Assembly (NCBI RefSeq): GCF_026745355.1
Contig: NC_079204.1
Coordinates: 4,149,103-4,213,102, forward strand
From: Beta vulgaris subsp. vulgaris
Taxonomy: Eukaryota > Streptophyta > Magnoliopsida > Caryophyllales > Amaranthaceae
Length of the DNA stretch: 64,000 nt
Direction: 5' to 3'
Shown: one piece after another, positions 1 to 12,152 of the stretch
Layout of the letters: every line of letters begins with the position of its first letter
Numbering within the stretch: position 1 is the first letter of the stretch
Made by a program: the position numbers and the translations under genes
Notes under the pieces: generated by a model
Told to the model about the DNA's origin: nothing
What the model saw: only the letters and a program-made list of their open reading frames with translations
Databases searched by the model: none

Positions 1-164
1 CATTGACCAATGACATTATTCCTCGCATAAAAAGTATCATTCTTTACTAATTCTTTTAAACACCCATCAAAAACCCTAAAGATATTTCTTGTTTTCTGAT
101 CTTCCAACGTCCTAAATTGCCAATTTACAGCTTTGCATTTTCTGGGTTTCTCTTAATTGACGCC

Positions 165-3100
165 ATGGATGCAGCCACAAGCTCTGGTGTGCTCTCTCAG
201 ATGAGATTATCATCTCCCTCCTTTAGAAATTTCAGACCCAGATTCTTAAAGTGAGTATCTTGATTTTTTTGGTTGAGGATTTACCATCTTATGTTATATT
301 TATACTATATGGATTAAATTTTGTGATTGTTTAATAGTTAGATCGTATTATTGATTTCTTCTGTCTTGATTCTTGGTTTTGAATTGATCATGGGTTTGAT
401 CGTGTTGTAAGATCATTTGATTGGGAAATTATAACATCTATGTTGAGCCTTTCTTTGATGAAATTGTTGTGTTTTTGTTCATGTTGGGTTCAATTTTTTC
501 TGGGGTTGATCGTAATTCATTCTAACAGTATTTTGTATGCTTTAATTTTTAATAGAGTAGGTCTTACTCTTCGTCAACTTATTAGAATCAAATGTTCGAT
601 TTTCGCATTCGATGCTTGTTACTGTCCAATATGTGTAAGTCCATTAGAGTTGCACATTTGCACAATTGCTCAATTGCTTTCTGTCATTGTACATTTGTAC
701 TCCCACCTGAGAGGCGCCTAATTCCGAACTGTTGGGAACGTGTTTTTGTTCCTAACGTTTGAAAAATCGTATATTGAATCACAAATGTGTATATATTACC
801 ATTGGAGATTTCTCTAAAGTCCTAGTATAGTTGGTAAATGATGCACCTGGAATATAACACTTCGAAAATAATAGGAGTGTGCAATGTTTGTAGTTGAATA
901 TACACCCAAAGATGCTAGAAACAAAAGTAATGTTTCGAACGCTTAGAAACTAGGATTTCCCCTCGTTTGGTTTCTCCTTAATTTAGCTATTAAGGAATCA
1001 TCTATGGTTTCTGATCTAACTTTTAATTGCCTCCTTTACGTTTGGTCGTTTGGATAGTATTCTAGTGTCTGCTAGTGTTTGATTCCTTCAAGTGTGAGTA
1101 ATGAGTGTGCACAAGTGTGAAATAGAACTAAGACAATGTACTCATCAAAAATGGTTCGTGATCATCTAGTCCTGCTGCTTACACTTGCTATTGCATTGTT
1201 GCGTTGACAGGTCCTGTTCAAAAACCAGAACTTACATTCCTCCTTGTAGATATACATGTAGGCATTCTTCATCTGGCATGCCTTCTGATTCGTTCAACAG
1301 TCAAAGCAACAATATCGGTGGCCTTTCATATTGTCAACCAGATAAGAGAAGTAATGGAGTGGGGAAGACATTTTGTTCTGCTGCTATATATACCGGTATA
1401 TACGACGAGGACCTGGCGGTAGCTCCTTCACATGCTGCGGAGGAAAAGATTGGGGTGCTCCTTTTAAATCTAGGAGGACCTGAAACTCTTAACGATGTCC
1501 AGCCGTTCTTGTTTAATCTATTTGCTGACCCAGTATGTCTTAAACTGGTTTGATTGTCTTCTTAGCGGTTCAAGGTAGATCAAGCTATTAGAGTTATCTG
1601 ATATGATTGTTTTAACAACTTGAAATAGGATATCATTCGCCTTCCCATGCTGTTCCGTTTTCTGCAAAGACCTCTGGCTCAATTGATCTCTATGCTTAGA
1701 GCCCCTAAAAGCAAAGAAGGATATGCTTCAATAGGAGGGGGTTCACCTTTGCGAAAGATAACTGATGAGCAGGTGACACAAGCTCTGTTTTGTAGTGTAG
1801 ACTTCCTTACTTTCGTCTCTACCATATACTTGATGATGAAATTTTGAATTCTATTATGTTGCTAAGGCTTAATGATTTTTTGAAGGCAAATGCACTTAAG
1901 TTGGCATTAGAAGCAAAGAACAAGAATGTATCTGTCTATGTTGGCATGAGATACTGGTTCCCGTTTACAGAGGAAGCAGTTCAGCAGGTTTGCTTCCATT
2001 ATTGCTCTGTTAAATCATTGTAGTAAGTAAACACATGGGTCTGCTGTAGAACTCTCTTTCTATCTGCTCTTGCATTTTCTATTAAATCATTGTAGTATGT
2101 AAACACATGGGTCTGCTGTGAACTCGCTCTCTATCTGCTCTTTGCATTTTCTAGGAACTGAGTTGTTTTTCCTTAGATACACCGTTCCTCATGCCTTTTT
2201 ATTTGAACCTGTTTCCGTGTAATGTCTTGCTGTATTTCACGTTTATAGGCCGCTACTGTGCCTCAATTATGTTTGGTGCAACTAACTGATTGGGTCTTAT
2301 TCAGTGAATTATTGCAGTAAGTATCATGACTTATTACAGCAAGTATCATGACTTTATTACAATACTGATCCGACTTCATGGACTACTGATTGTCTAAATC
2401 CAAGGGTCAGTCGTTTCACAGTGCGCATTTAGTTTATTAGCTGCCCTGGTGTCAATCTGAGCTAAAATGTAATTGTAGCTGGACAGCCTGACCCTTTCTG
2501 CTAGTTTCTTCGGCTTTTTCTATCATAGAGTATGATGCTACTTGTGGAAATATGTGTTGAGCATTCTAATTGTTGATTACTAGTCGAATGTTACAAACAA
2601 GATTTCTTATTTTCGTTTCACCTGCTGAGATAAATCTTACATGTTCTCTAATTTTCTGCTAACGGGGAGGCTCTGTTTGTCTGTCTTGTAATCTTGTTTC
2701 TTACAGTTCTACTTTTTCTCTCTCATAAGCATTATGTGGCTTTCTGAAAATCTGTCGAAGCAATGAAGTTGAAGTTTGCTTTATTTAATTACTTTCAGAT
2801 TAAGAGGGACAAGATTACAAAGCTTGTTGTCCTTCCTCTCTATCCTCAGTTTTCTATATCTACAACAGGTTCTAGCCTTCGAGTTCTCCAAGATATGTTC
2901 AGGTAAATTCGTCTTGAGGACCGAGTTGAGACATTTATGTTTTCTGAATCTATTGGCTTACCATAATTTGAATACTGTCAGAACGGACGCATATCTATCT
3001 CGCATGCCAGTCGCTATCATCCGATCCTGGTACCAACGAGAAGGCTATGTCAAGTCCATGGCTGATTTGATTGAGAAAGAGCTGCAGTCTTTCTCCATTC

Positions 3101-4244
3101 CAGATGAGGTAGGTTGGTTCTTTCATTAGCCTTAGCTTTCTTGTTGTAGCGGTCATTTGTTTTTGAAGATTTGGCATTCTGACTTCCAATGTGATAATGT
3201 CTAGGTTATGATATTCTTCAGTGCTCATGGCGTCCCAGTTAGTTATGTGGAGGAGGCTGGAGATCCATACAAAGATCAGATGGAGGATTGCATCTTCCTC
3301 ATTATGAGAGAATTAAAAGCTAGAGGAATCAACAACCACCATACACTTGCTTACCAGGTCTTCTCATTCTCTAGCCCTGATGGTTTCGAATCTCAGTTAG
3401 TAGTTGTTCATATGATGGAGTTGTTTTTTATTTTGTATATGTTTCTTTGCTAATTTTATGCTCATTTCCTCCATGTTCAGAGTCGAGTCGGTCCAGTGCA
3501 ATGGCTGAAACCTTATACAGATGAAGTTCTCGTTGAGCTTGGCCAAAAAGGAGTAAAGAGTCTAGTGGCTGTTCCTGTGAGGTGAGTCGCAAATAATCAA
3601 CGAACTTACTTTTATCTATGCTCGACGTACTTATTGTTGGCATATTTATGGTGCTAAAATTCTTTTATGCAACATTGTGAAGCATTATTGGATGATATTT
3701 TGAATGATGAGGATACAATTTCTTCTTTTTTTGGTATAAGAATGTTGCAAGTGATCAATCATGTAGAAACTAGAAAGTAGTAGGAGTAATTTAGCATTGT
3801 CTTGGAAAAAGCAAAACGCAGCAAGTAAATTTCATGTATCCGTTGTATATGGTTTCACAGATACTTTATTCGTAGCTGAAATATGCCTGATTAGTGGAGT
3901 AAGTCTCTTAACAGATTGTTGTTTGTTGCAGCTTTGTAAGTGAGCACATTGAGACACTTGAAGAGATCGATATGGAATACAAGGAATTGGCGCTCGAATC
4001 TGGCATCGAGAACTGGGGTCGTGTTCCTGCTCTCAACTGCGCTCCTTCTTTCATTAATGATCTAGCTGATGCTGTCACTGAAGCTCTACCATCAGCTACT
4101 GCGATGTCAACCAGCACATACGAAGAAGTTGATAACAATGATCCTGTCAAGTATGCCATAAAGTTGTTTTTCGGTTCAATCTTGGCCTTTATCTTACTTT
4201 TGTCCCCGAAAGTGATCTCGGCTTTTAAGAACAACCTTTTGTAG
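165..4244 (+). CDS. Ferrochelatase, plastid-type (9 exons, 483 aa)
   Basis: Inserts ferrous iron into protoporphyrin IX, the last step of haem synthesis. Exons: 165-250, 1211-1532, 1629-1772, 1886-1987, 2799-2902, 2982-3108, 3205-3357, 3481-3581, 3932-4244. All junctions are GT-AG and keep frame (1452 nt with stop). The Ser- and Arg-rich first ~90 residues look like a plastid transit peptide. The mature enzyme starts near [13 protein letters not shown]. The family signature with the catalytic His lies at FFSAHGVP (His about residue 303), followed by [12 protein letters not shown] and [11 protein letters not shown]. The C-terminus (residues ~454-478) is a hydrophobic segment ending in a short basic tail. 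It does not show the chlorophyll a/b-binding-like motif found at the end of plant FC2, so the gene looks FC1-like. The length is normal for plant ferrochelatases. Intron 1 is long (960 bp). The family is certain; the isoform is an inference. Confidence 0.96.
2010..2153. repeat. Tandem duplication, 2 x 72 bp, in ferrochelatase intron 4
   Basis: The stretch beginning TTAAATCATTGTAGTA at 2010 recurs at 2082 with few differences (period 72). It is wholly intronic, between the exons ending at 1987 and starting at 2799. A smaller repeat built on AAGTATCATGACTT follows at about 2317-2356. Confidence 0.85.
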
Positions 4245-5039
4245 AAATAGATGGTAGGATATATTTACCCGAGCTATACAGAGAATTGAGATCGGAAAAT
4301 CAGAGTAGAAGATGTTTGTATTCTTGGTTTTCGTTTCTTGTTCAATTTTCAGGTGATGAGGAATTGTAGGAAATATATCTTTGTAGCCTGCTGCTTATTT
4401 TTCTCAGATATACACCTGTATAGAATGAATGGCATATAGAAAGAGATTTCTTTTACCATAATTTACAACAATTAAAAGAAAATTGATTACTGTCGATATT
4501 TCTTCTTAAATTCATTTGTTGCCAACTTGCATTGAAGTCTTAGCTAGATATGGGATATTTATGGTGAAGATCCCTTATGAAGGCTCCTGCTTGCAGCAAG
4601 ATAGAAGCCGCTCAGATTTTGCAGCCATATCCATGCATTACAGAGAGCCATAATGGGATACTCAGCCACAGGCCGCAGCTCGATCCTCATTTAATCAGAA
4701 CTTTAAGGTTCCTAACACAATAAATAAAAGAGGTTTCATGAAGAAACCCAATTAAATTCGAGTTCAATCATTGAAATTGAGAATATGTCCACAGGAGAAT
4801 ATATCCTTCAATTTGTCAACTCAATATGATTTGAATTTCACTGGTTAAATAAGGCACAGGGGCTCAGAACAATACAGATCAAGATCGATAGGCTGTTATG
4901 TCAGAAAAGGCACGTATACAGAGTAAAACAGCAGTATCTTAAGACTTCCCATATTCTTGTAACCAACTCATGACATGAAGTCAATTCCATCAAGAGTAGC
5001 CATTTGAGGATAACTATCGAGAAATTACTAAAGCACGTC
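4245..5039. other. Convergent intergenic spacer
   Basis: This 795-bp stretch separates the stop codons of ferrochelatase (+) and the Pcc1 gene (-). It should hold both 3' UTRs and polyadenylation sites. I see no coding region, repeat or RNA gene in it. Confidence 0.6.
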
Positions 5040-7143
5040 TCATAATTCCGTTCCAGGGCTGAATTCTTCGATAGTTTTCGTTGCAAGCGTCAGAATATCC
5101 ACAAAAGCGCTGAATGATGCACGAAGAAATCTAGCTTCCACTGCTTCAAAATGCCTGCAAGAAGAGAATTTGCATATAAGAGAAAGATGAGATGAAAAAA
5201 GTTGCATATGCTATTTAGTATTTACTCTTAAGATGTTAGAGCCTTCATATTTGTAGAGAACTTGTATAGTTGTTCAAATGATAAACTCATACTTTGCTGG
5301 GGAGAATAACCAGAGACTGAGAAGCATAACTAAACCTATTGAGCGTCGCAAGGGTAAAGTTTGTTTCTATTTTCTAACTTCTAATCGTCAAATTGAGACC
5401 AGTTTTTTCGAACTTTTTTCAGGTTTCTCTTAGGGAAAGCAGAAAAGATAAGATGAACCCTTTCTTTTTAACTCAGAAAAGAAACTCACACTACAAGCTT
5501 CCCATCGGAGACTGACATCACCCTCTTTACTTTATCTGGTTGCAGCTGTAAATGGTTATGCCAGATGAACATCACATGGTCTAAGAAACAATTAGATATA
5601 TCATGTGATGGTCGAAGCATCAAGAAGGCTGACCTCTTTGTCAACATTTAGAGCAGCATATACTATGGAAGCTTTCTCCTCTGACTCAAAATTAACTTCT
5701 AAGTCACTGCACAACAAGTAGACAAATCCATGTCTTGTTATAAATTAAAACCAAGGGGAAGAAATTAAAGTTAAACTGGAAACGTGGAGCATTGACTTAA
5801 ACACCACAAAGCAACTGAAGAACATGCAAACATTCAACAACAAAAACAACAAAACTATCACAGGCACAAGCTAAAAGAAAAACTAAAGCCTTCAAACGCA
5901 CTAATTATTCAAGCTATACCAAAAGCACCGACCTCACTTTACAATCTTTCATCAACTTTACAAAAATACTGGTTTTTCATGCAATCACATCATTATAATT
6001 TATAACTGAGTTAAATAAATACCACAACGAATCTAAATCACATAGAAGAACCAAATTTAAGGCAAGAAAAGTTCAATTTCCTCCCATATTTGCATTATTG
6101 CATAATGACATACCTCTACTAGGCACTAGCCACCACGATGATCTATGACTCCAGCCAAGTTCATTTAAAAAACAAGTCAAGTCGAAATTGCATGTAAGAG
6201 ATTGCATATCATCGCGTAATACTGTTGTAAGACAGCAGGATTTCCACAAAAATACTTCTCAGTTCTCGGTATAAATCAAGATCTTATCAGAAAGTTGACA
6301 TCAGATTCAGGGAACCTACTTCATATTTCTACTGAGGGATAGTTCTTGAAAAGCACAAGAGAATGAATAAAGGAATTTATACACGCGAAATCAATCCATA
6401 ACCCTTTGAACTCCGAAGTTCGAAGGCTCCCTAGTCCCTAATCCCTAATCCCTATACATGAGCTTGTTACTTGTGAAGTTAAATTAAGATTATTGGCATT
6501 AGTCATTAGAGTAGACCATTTAAAAAAACCAATTTGAGCCTTACTGCAATACACAAACTCCACAACTTTTACATCACAAGTATTTCTCTTTTTCTTAAGG
6601 CTAAACAATCAACTGTTAACACCCCAATTTGTGTATCTTATATACCATGCTAAGCGTCTTGTACGCATTAACAAATCTTCAAAAAGTACCAAATTTTCTT
6701 AAATCATTCAAATTTGTGTGTCTCAAACACAATTCATAACAAGAAGTACAATCAATCATCAATTCACCATATATAAAGACTGTAAATCCTTGTTTTCTCA
6801 CCTTTTTACGGGTCAAAAAAAGCTACAAAATTCCATAGTAATATCCGCTTGTTAATATAATCACATTAACTCCACAAAAAACGAAAAAAGGAGTTATCTT
6901 TGAGATTTATTTAGATAGTTAAAGTTTTCTCATATAAATTACTACACCCACATAAAAAAAAACACTGGAAATTTACAATTTACGCAATGAAATTGGGATG
7001 TCAAAAAAAAAATGATATAAGCATGATTTACAAAAACCCCAATTGAAATTACAAGCTAAATCGCAGGTTTCAGAATGAAAAGAGGAGAGAGAAAAGACTA
7101 ACCAGCTGAACTGCCAAGGTGAAGAAAGGTTTTGCGCTTCCAT
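5040..7143 (-). CDS. KEOPS complex subunit Pcc1 family protein (4 exons, 94 aa)
   Basis: Exons on the minus strand: 7143-7103, 5706-5634, 5545-5490, 5154-5040 (285 nt with stop). Donors and acceptors are GT-AG and phases match. The protein begins MEAQNLSSPWQFSCDLEV and continues through FESEEKASIVYAALNVDKE, LQPDKVKRVMSVSDGKL and VHFEAVEARFLRASFSAFVD. This is the compact Pcc1/LAGE3 fold, and about 94 residues is the usual size of the family. Pcc1 is the dimerising subunit of KEOPS, the complex that with Kae1 places the threonylcarbamoyl group on A37 of ANN-decoding tRNAs. That role is family knowledge; the sequence shows only the domain. Intron 1 (1.4 kb) is far longer than the coding sequence. 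The gene is easily missed because no exon exceeds 115 bp. Confidence 0.9.
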
Positions 7144-7916
7144 TTTCTGTCAATACAAAATGTGAGACAGACTCTTCTTAAACGAGTGAGGGGTTTTCAA
7201 GTGAAGAAAAGGAGAAGAAAGGTCTTGTGCCCTGATATGGAAATACTAGTTTTCTCTGTTGCGAAGGTCTCCTCCTCCTCTATAATTATTGGTTGTATTG
7301 GAGCTCGGATGCGGTTAATATGGATAAATTAATAATGTTCTTCTAATACCAGGGATTTGCGTCATAATATTCGATCTGATTCAATGTAGTTTCATCGAAA
7401 ACGAAATTGATCTGATCTTGTTTAATTATATCGTGTTTTTCTTTATTACTTATAGTAGATGTCGTTTGGCCTTCAATTAATGAAATTTCTCTTAAAAAAA
7501 ATGAAAAAAAGGGGATTTTTATTTTTTTTCATATTGAACCAAATAAAAATTTATTTTGTAAGGAAATAATAAAGATTTAATTTTTAAAAATAACTTTCTC
7601 TATTAATATTTTAAAAGAGATTAAGAAGATAAATTTATTCACTAAGTTAATTTTTTTAAGAGAAACAATAAATTTAATAAATTCGAAGTCATATAGTATC
7701 TATAATTGATGTTAAAGAACAACGAAACACAAACCTAATAATGAAATACAACATAGTCTCCTTTTATTCCTTGAATCGCACATTTTTCTATGAGAACGTC
7801 TATCAGTCTACATAGTTTCGAGAATACATTCTTTTTATTAGATCGTGTATGAAGATCTAATATTGATTGCAAATTTGTATGACGAATCATGAATTAATTA
7901 TATCCATGCAACAAAC
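7144..7916. other. Intergenic region upstream of the Pcc1 gene, with a LINE-like 3' tail
   Basis: This stretch includes the promoter side of the minus-strand Pcc1 gene. At about 7450-7500 the sequence TAGATGTCGTTTGGCCTTC, then ATTAATGAAATTTCTC and an A-run, matches in reverse complement a tract at 9140-9175. It also resembles the tail at 8797-8850. Such tails with terminal A-runs are typical of truncated LINE or other polyadenylated retro-insertions. Confidence 0.45.
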
Positions 7917-8220
7917 TAGAGTTGATCAAATGTACTCCAGCTCGGTCCATGGGTCCGACACGATTTTTTGGTGGGTTTGTGCATAATTTTGGCTAGCGGT
8001 CGGGCCCGACCCGGTCCCTTTTTTTTGCTTTGGCCAAGAAAAAAAGATTTTTCAGTTTATTTTTTGACCCGACCCGATTTTGTTCTGAAAATCCCTCTCA
8101 TTTTTTATTTGAAATAACGAGTTTTGGGATCAAAAAATTGGCCCGATTTTTTGCTCGGTCTGATCAATGGACTATTTTTAAGACCCGACCCGAATCAGCC
8201 CAGGCCCATGATCACCTCTA
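7917..8220. mobile_element. hAT-type MITE, 304 bp, with perfect 8-bp target duplication
   Basis: The ends are TAGAGTTGATCA and TGATCACCTCTA, an inverted repeat of 12 bp with one mismatch. The 8-bp direct repeat CAACAAAC abuts both ends (7909-7916 and 8221-8228). An 8-bp duplication with TAGRG-type ends marks the hAT superfamily. The interior is rich in CCCGACCC and GGGTCGG words, as in known plant hAT MITEs. There is no transposase, so the element is non-autonomous. An open frame that crosses it is not a gene. Confidence 0.9.
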
Positions 8221-8346
8221 CAACAAACCATACAAGGCAAATTTTGGACTCTTACAAAAGAAGGTGAGACTAACAAATCGAACTTTAAACTCCTAATAGT
8301 GAAGAAAAAGAACCCAATAACTGTTTTTAGGTTTCCAATAACGATT

Positions 8347-8482
8347 TCTCCCTCGAAAGAAAGGGTTTTCGATCTCCCTCGAAAGAAAGGGTTTTCGATC
8401 TCCTTCGTAAGAAAAGGTTTTTCGATCTCCTTCGAAAGACAAGGTTTTTCGGCCTCCTTCGAAAGACATGGTTTTTCTCCTC
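8347..8482. repeat. Minisatellite, 5 units of 26-27 bp
   Basis: Units start at 8347, 8373, 8399, 8426 and about 8453, with consensus TCTCCTTCGAAAGAAAGGTT plus a short CG-containing tail. The first two units are exact copies; later units gain one T. The array happens to lack stops in one plus-strand frame, which explains an apparent open frame here. Confidence 0.85.
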
Positions 8483-8530
8483 TTTTAGAGGGGGAATTTC
8501 TACAGGTTACAATCCGGGATACTAGATCTA

Positions 8531-8850
8531 ATGGATTGTCGTGAAATTATTTTATTGGTGAAGAATTATGCGGGATCACAAAGGTTATCAATTTTTCGAA
8601 TACGGTCAGATGAATCCGACGGAAATCATCCTCACGACTACAAGGGATTGTTAGATTGTCTCTCCAACAAGGCTGTATTTTCCAGCGATATAAGCGGGAG
8701 ATGTTCCACATTGCAAGATTTGTTTGACGATCGTAGTTTTATGAAGGAAATTTTTGTTTGATTCAACTTATGTATTTGTTTGATTCGATTGCTTATGTAG
8801 ATGTCGTATAACTTTTTATTAATGAATTAATTTTACTATTCAAAAAAAAA
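8531..8850 (+). other. Unrecognised short open frame with LINE-like polyadenylated tail
   Basis: A 76-codon frame (8531-8761) ends just before AT-rich sequence and an A-run at about 8841-8850. The encoded peptide contains GLLDCLSNKAVFSSDISGR and ends DRSFMKEIFV. I do not recognise it. The tail resembles the tails at 7450-7500 (+) and 9140-9215 (-). The most economical reading is the truncated 3' end of a retro-inserted element, not a gene. A small orphan gene cannot be excluded. Confidence 0.3.
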
Positions 8851-9137
8851 ACAAAAAACAAAGAGAGAACGGGAGATCATATTGTTAATGAAAACTATAA
8901 AAATAAGTGCATAAATTAGAATTTTAAGCTTACTACCATAGAAAAGAATGGTGGTAGTCCCATAAGTTTTTTTTTTTTTAAAAAAAAAGAAATAGAACGT
9001 ATTTAATAGTTTAGAATAGATAATAATATGAATTTTTATAGAGGTACAATTCAATACTATTAGTTTAGGACTTGTACGATATTACTGTCAGTTCTTAATT
9101 TAAAACTTTATGAATATAAAAACATATGATATAAAGT

Positions 9138-9215
9138 ATTTTTTTTTTCGAAAGAGAAATTTTATTAATTGAAGGCCAAACATAATTTCATGACATAAAT
9201 CTCCTGTAAGCACCA
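9138..9215 (-). mobile_element. LINE-like 3' tail, minus orientation
   Basis: A T-run (9138-9148) is followed by GAAATTTTATTAATTGAAGG and CCAAACATAATTTC. The reverse complement matches the plus-strand tail at about 7450-7500 (TTTGGCCTTCAATTAATGAA). I see no coding region attached, so this would be a severely 5'-truncated insertion. Confidence 0.4.
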
Positions 9216-9324
9216 TGTAAGTTGATGTAAAATTGTTATCTAAAAAAACAAGATGATGTAAAATTACAACCGAAGATAAGATAATTAAACTATGGTAAAT
9301 TGGTAACTAAAGTCTGAACACAAA

Positions 9325-9475
9325 TTATTAAAAGAGATGGTCTAATTTTAATATAAAAGTAAATATAGTCACTAAATGGATTAAATTAGTTATCGAAAGA
9401 CATTAACCTAGTTATTCTTGAACTAATTTTCTTTTTAATATTGAATTTACTATTGCTTAATCTATACAAATATAT
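9325..9475 (+). repeat. Dispersed repeat, copy 1 of 2
   Basis: About 150 bp starting AAATTATTAAAAGAGATGG is repeated with scattered differences at 43293-43440 in the same orientation. Shared blocks include CTAATTTTAATATAAAAGTA and TTTTTAATATTGAATTTAC. No terminal repeats or coding content identify the family. Confidence 0.7.
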
Positions 9476-9588
9476 TAAAAGACATGCATAAACAAGAAAC
9501 TGTGTCACGTGGCGCTCTCTCTAGGAAATTTAGTTCATGTACATATACTAAAATCTTAACCACTAGGCTAAGTTGTATTTAGGGCCTG

Positions 9589-9760
9589 TTCGGCAAAAGT
9601 AGCGGTTGGGTAGTTGTTGGTTGTTGGAGTAGCTATCAGCGGTTAGCTGTCAGCTAGTAGCTGTTAGCTCTTAGCTGTGAAAGTAGCTATTTACAATATA
9701 AGTGTTCGGTAAAAGTAGTTGTTATGCTTATATATGATAAAAATAACATATTTTTTAATT
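9589..9760. mobile_element. Fragment of a GGGCCTGTTYGGC-type DNA transposon
   Basis: The block GGGCCTGTTCGGCAAAAGTA is followed by sub-terminal TAGCGGTTAGCTGTCAGC-like words. The same architecture starts at 62356. The partner end is not visible, so this is a one-ended fragment. Confidence 0.5.
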
Positions 9761-10717
9761 ATAATTATATGATTAATTACTATATGGTTCATACTAGGAT
9801 GACAGTGTTATTATCATAAAGTATTGTATTAATAAATAAATTTTTTTCTTACTCGTGGCATAGCCCAAACCTAATAACTAATTTTAATTTAAAAATAGGC
9901 GATTTCAAAACAAACTCATAAAGCCAAAGGTCCCCACCGCCCCACGGCCCACCCCATATATAAGAGCGACACAAACGTAGCACCATGAAAATAACAAGGC
10001 ATCTTATGGGTGAAAAATAAAATGAAGGCATAGAATATTAGCATATTCGTATATTCTCATAGCATCTTACATAGTCACCTCTACCATAACCTAAAATTAT
10101 GTTATGAGATTAAACATCATTCTTATCCTTACATCAACATTTATTCTTTCTTCCTTTAATTTGTATATCTCCTCTAAAACACTTCTGCATGAAATTTCTC
10201 TCAAATCTTCAGTTTCAAGTTTTATTAAAATCATTCAACTCATCATAATTTATTGGGTTTTCTGCTTAAACTCATCACTTCATCAGGATCAACGTGTTAA
10301 AACTCAAGGCAAGTTTTCTATAATTTTCTTGCTGGTTTTATAATTTCTTGCATTAAAAATTAAGTGGGTTACGAGTTTAATTCTTTTTGGTAAATAATAT
10401 GTGATGATGACCTGGTTTTATATCATTTTGTTAATTGAATATAGTATGCTATAATTGTTTAAAGCTGTATATTTTGATATGTGAATAAATTTTATGTATT
10501 TTATTGTTATTCTTTCTTATGAGACTTTTTCCTAAAGTAATAATGTTCAGATTTCTTTGATGAAAAATAATGTTTAGATCTTATATAGGGAGTTGTAACT
10601 GCAAGTTACTGGGCATTGCTGAATTTGAGTGATATAGAAAAATTATAACTATTAACCCGAAAATCATAACTAATGACTACATAATCATAACTTTTATCCT
10701 AAACCTAATAACTAATA

Positions 10718-10867
10718 ACTAATAACTAATCATGCAACAATTATAACTAATTGCCCAAAAAAATATAACTAATGGCTGTTTGACGTTACTAATAACTAAT
10801 CGTGCAACAACTATAACTAATTGCCCAAAAAATATAACTAATGGCCGTCTGACTTAACGTCAGACGG
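10718..10867. repeat. Tandem duplication (2 x ~72 bp) ending in a perfect hairpin
   Basis: The segment with TAACTAATCATGCAACAAT at 10722 recurs at about 10794 as TAACTAATCGTGCAACAAC. The second copy runs into a 9-bp perfect inverted repeat, CCGTCTGAC (10845-10853), loop TTAAC, GTCAGACGG (10859-10867). It is probably a transposon terminus, but I cannot define the other end. Confidence 0.65.
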
Positions 10868-11070
10868 TCTTTTATGAGAATTTGTGTATTCAAATTGAGT
10901 TTAAGCTAGAGGTGCATTCTATTTACCTAAATGGCTAAATTTGAGTTGTTTGATTAAAGTTAACGGTAAATTAGGAGCCTAATTTTAACATAAAAGTTTT
11001 GGGTCTTTAAAGACTCAAAAGGAGTGCTAGTGCTACACTGTTATTACATGTGAGCTAAGCTAAAAAAAAA

Positions 11071-11153
11071 TTATTTGGTTGAATTTTGATTAGCTAAATG
11101 AGTGATAAAGAGATCCGTAAAAAAAAAATAGCTAACTAAAATCTAGCCAAATA
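11071..11153. mobile_element. Small foldback element (copy A)
   Basis: TTATTTGGTTGAATTTTGAT at the left and AAAATCTAGCCAAATAA at the right form an imperfect inverted repeat of about 26 bp. The same terminal words bound another foldback at 12418-12556. No convincing target duplication is visible. Confidence 0.5.
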
Positions 11154-12152
11154 ACCTCACTCGAAATTGTACTACCTCAAACTCAGCTTGATATCACCTA
11201 CATATTTCCAATCTGGAATGAGAAATCAAGCCTCTATATCAAGGATGATAAACCTTGTTAGGTTTTTTGAAAGAACTGTTTTACCTTGTTAATAGTATGA
11301 GTTGCTTATGTGTTAACAGTATATGAGCTGCTACTGCTTATGTTAATACCATGCCCGCCAAAACCATCTACTTCTTCCGTAACAGAAAGAATGCAATAAT
11401 TAAGTATTATTTATGAAGTATAAAATATTCAACTGTTGCGAAAGAAGTAGATAAATTAGCAGCGAAAATTGGAGGAAGGGCAAGCACCTCCAATTCTAGA
11501 TTTTCTTTTTCGAAATGAATGATGAAGATGTTGAAACCTATTGAAATCCCCACTTATGAGTGTCCTGTCACCAATTGATTTTAGGACTAAAGTTTTTTCC
11601 TAGGTACCCCCTTAAAATTACATAAGAAAAGTTCGGCCACCCTAATAGGCTAATAATAATATTTCTGGTTTCACCCTTGGTAATTTGAAGAGGAATATAG
11701 TTCAATGATAAATGAAATATAGAAGAGTTTTCTTTACTTTGAGGGAATATAGAAGAGTATTATTCACTGTTGTTATCAGAAACCTATACATACAATAGCG
11801 AATCACACTTAATTCTAAACAATTACAGTTGATATGTGAATCACCCTTATTTTTTGTTGCGGGTGGTAAAAGAAGACCTCGCAACAAAAAAGGAAAAGGG
11901 GATACAAAATACTACCCCTTTTTTTTTTCTCGAAGTACAAATTTCCTTCAGGACAGAAATTGCTGCCCTTTCCATATTTGTAAAATCTCACTGCACAAAA
12001 TCATGACTGGCTTTTGAACCGCACCCCGAGTTCACGGAGAGAGTTTCTCATTGCATCCTTTTCACGAGCTTCACTTCGCGAGCTTCACTTCTGCCTCGAA
12101 TGTAGAAACCATCAGAGTACCAAGTGACGAGCAACGGGCCAAAAGATTTGGC

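Noticed and set aside
8030..8544. Two consecutive open frames that might be a small gene
   Set aside because: The first crosses the inserted hAT MITE and its target site. The second is the 26-bp minisatellite. Neither resembles a protein family.
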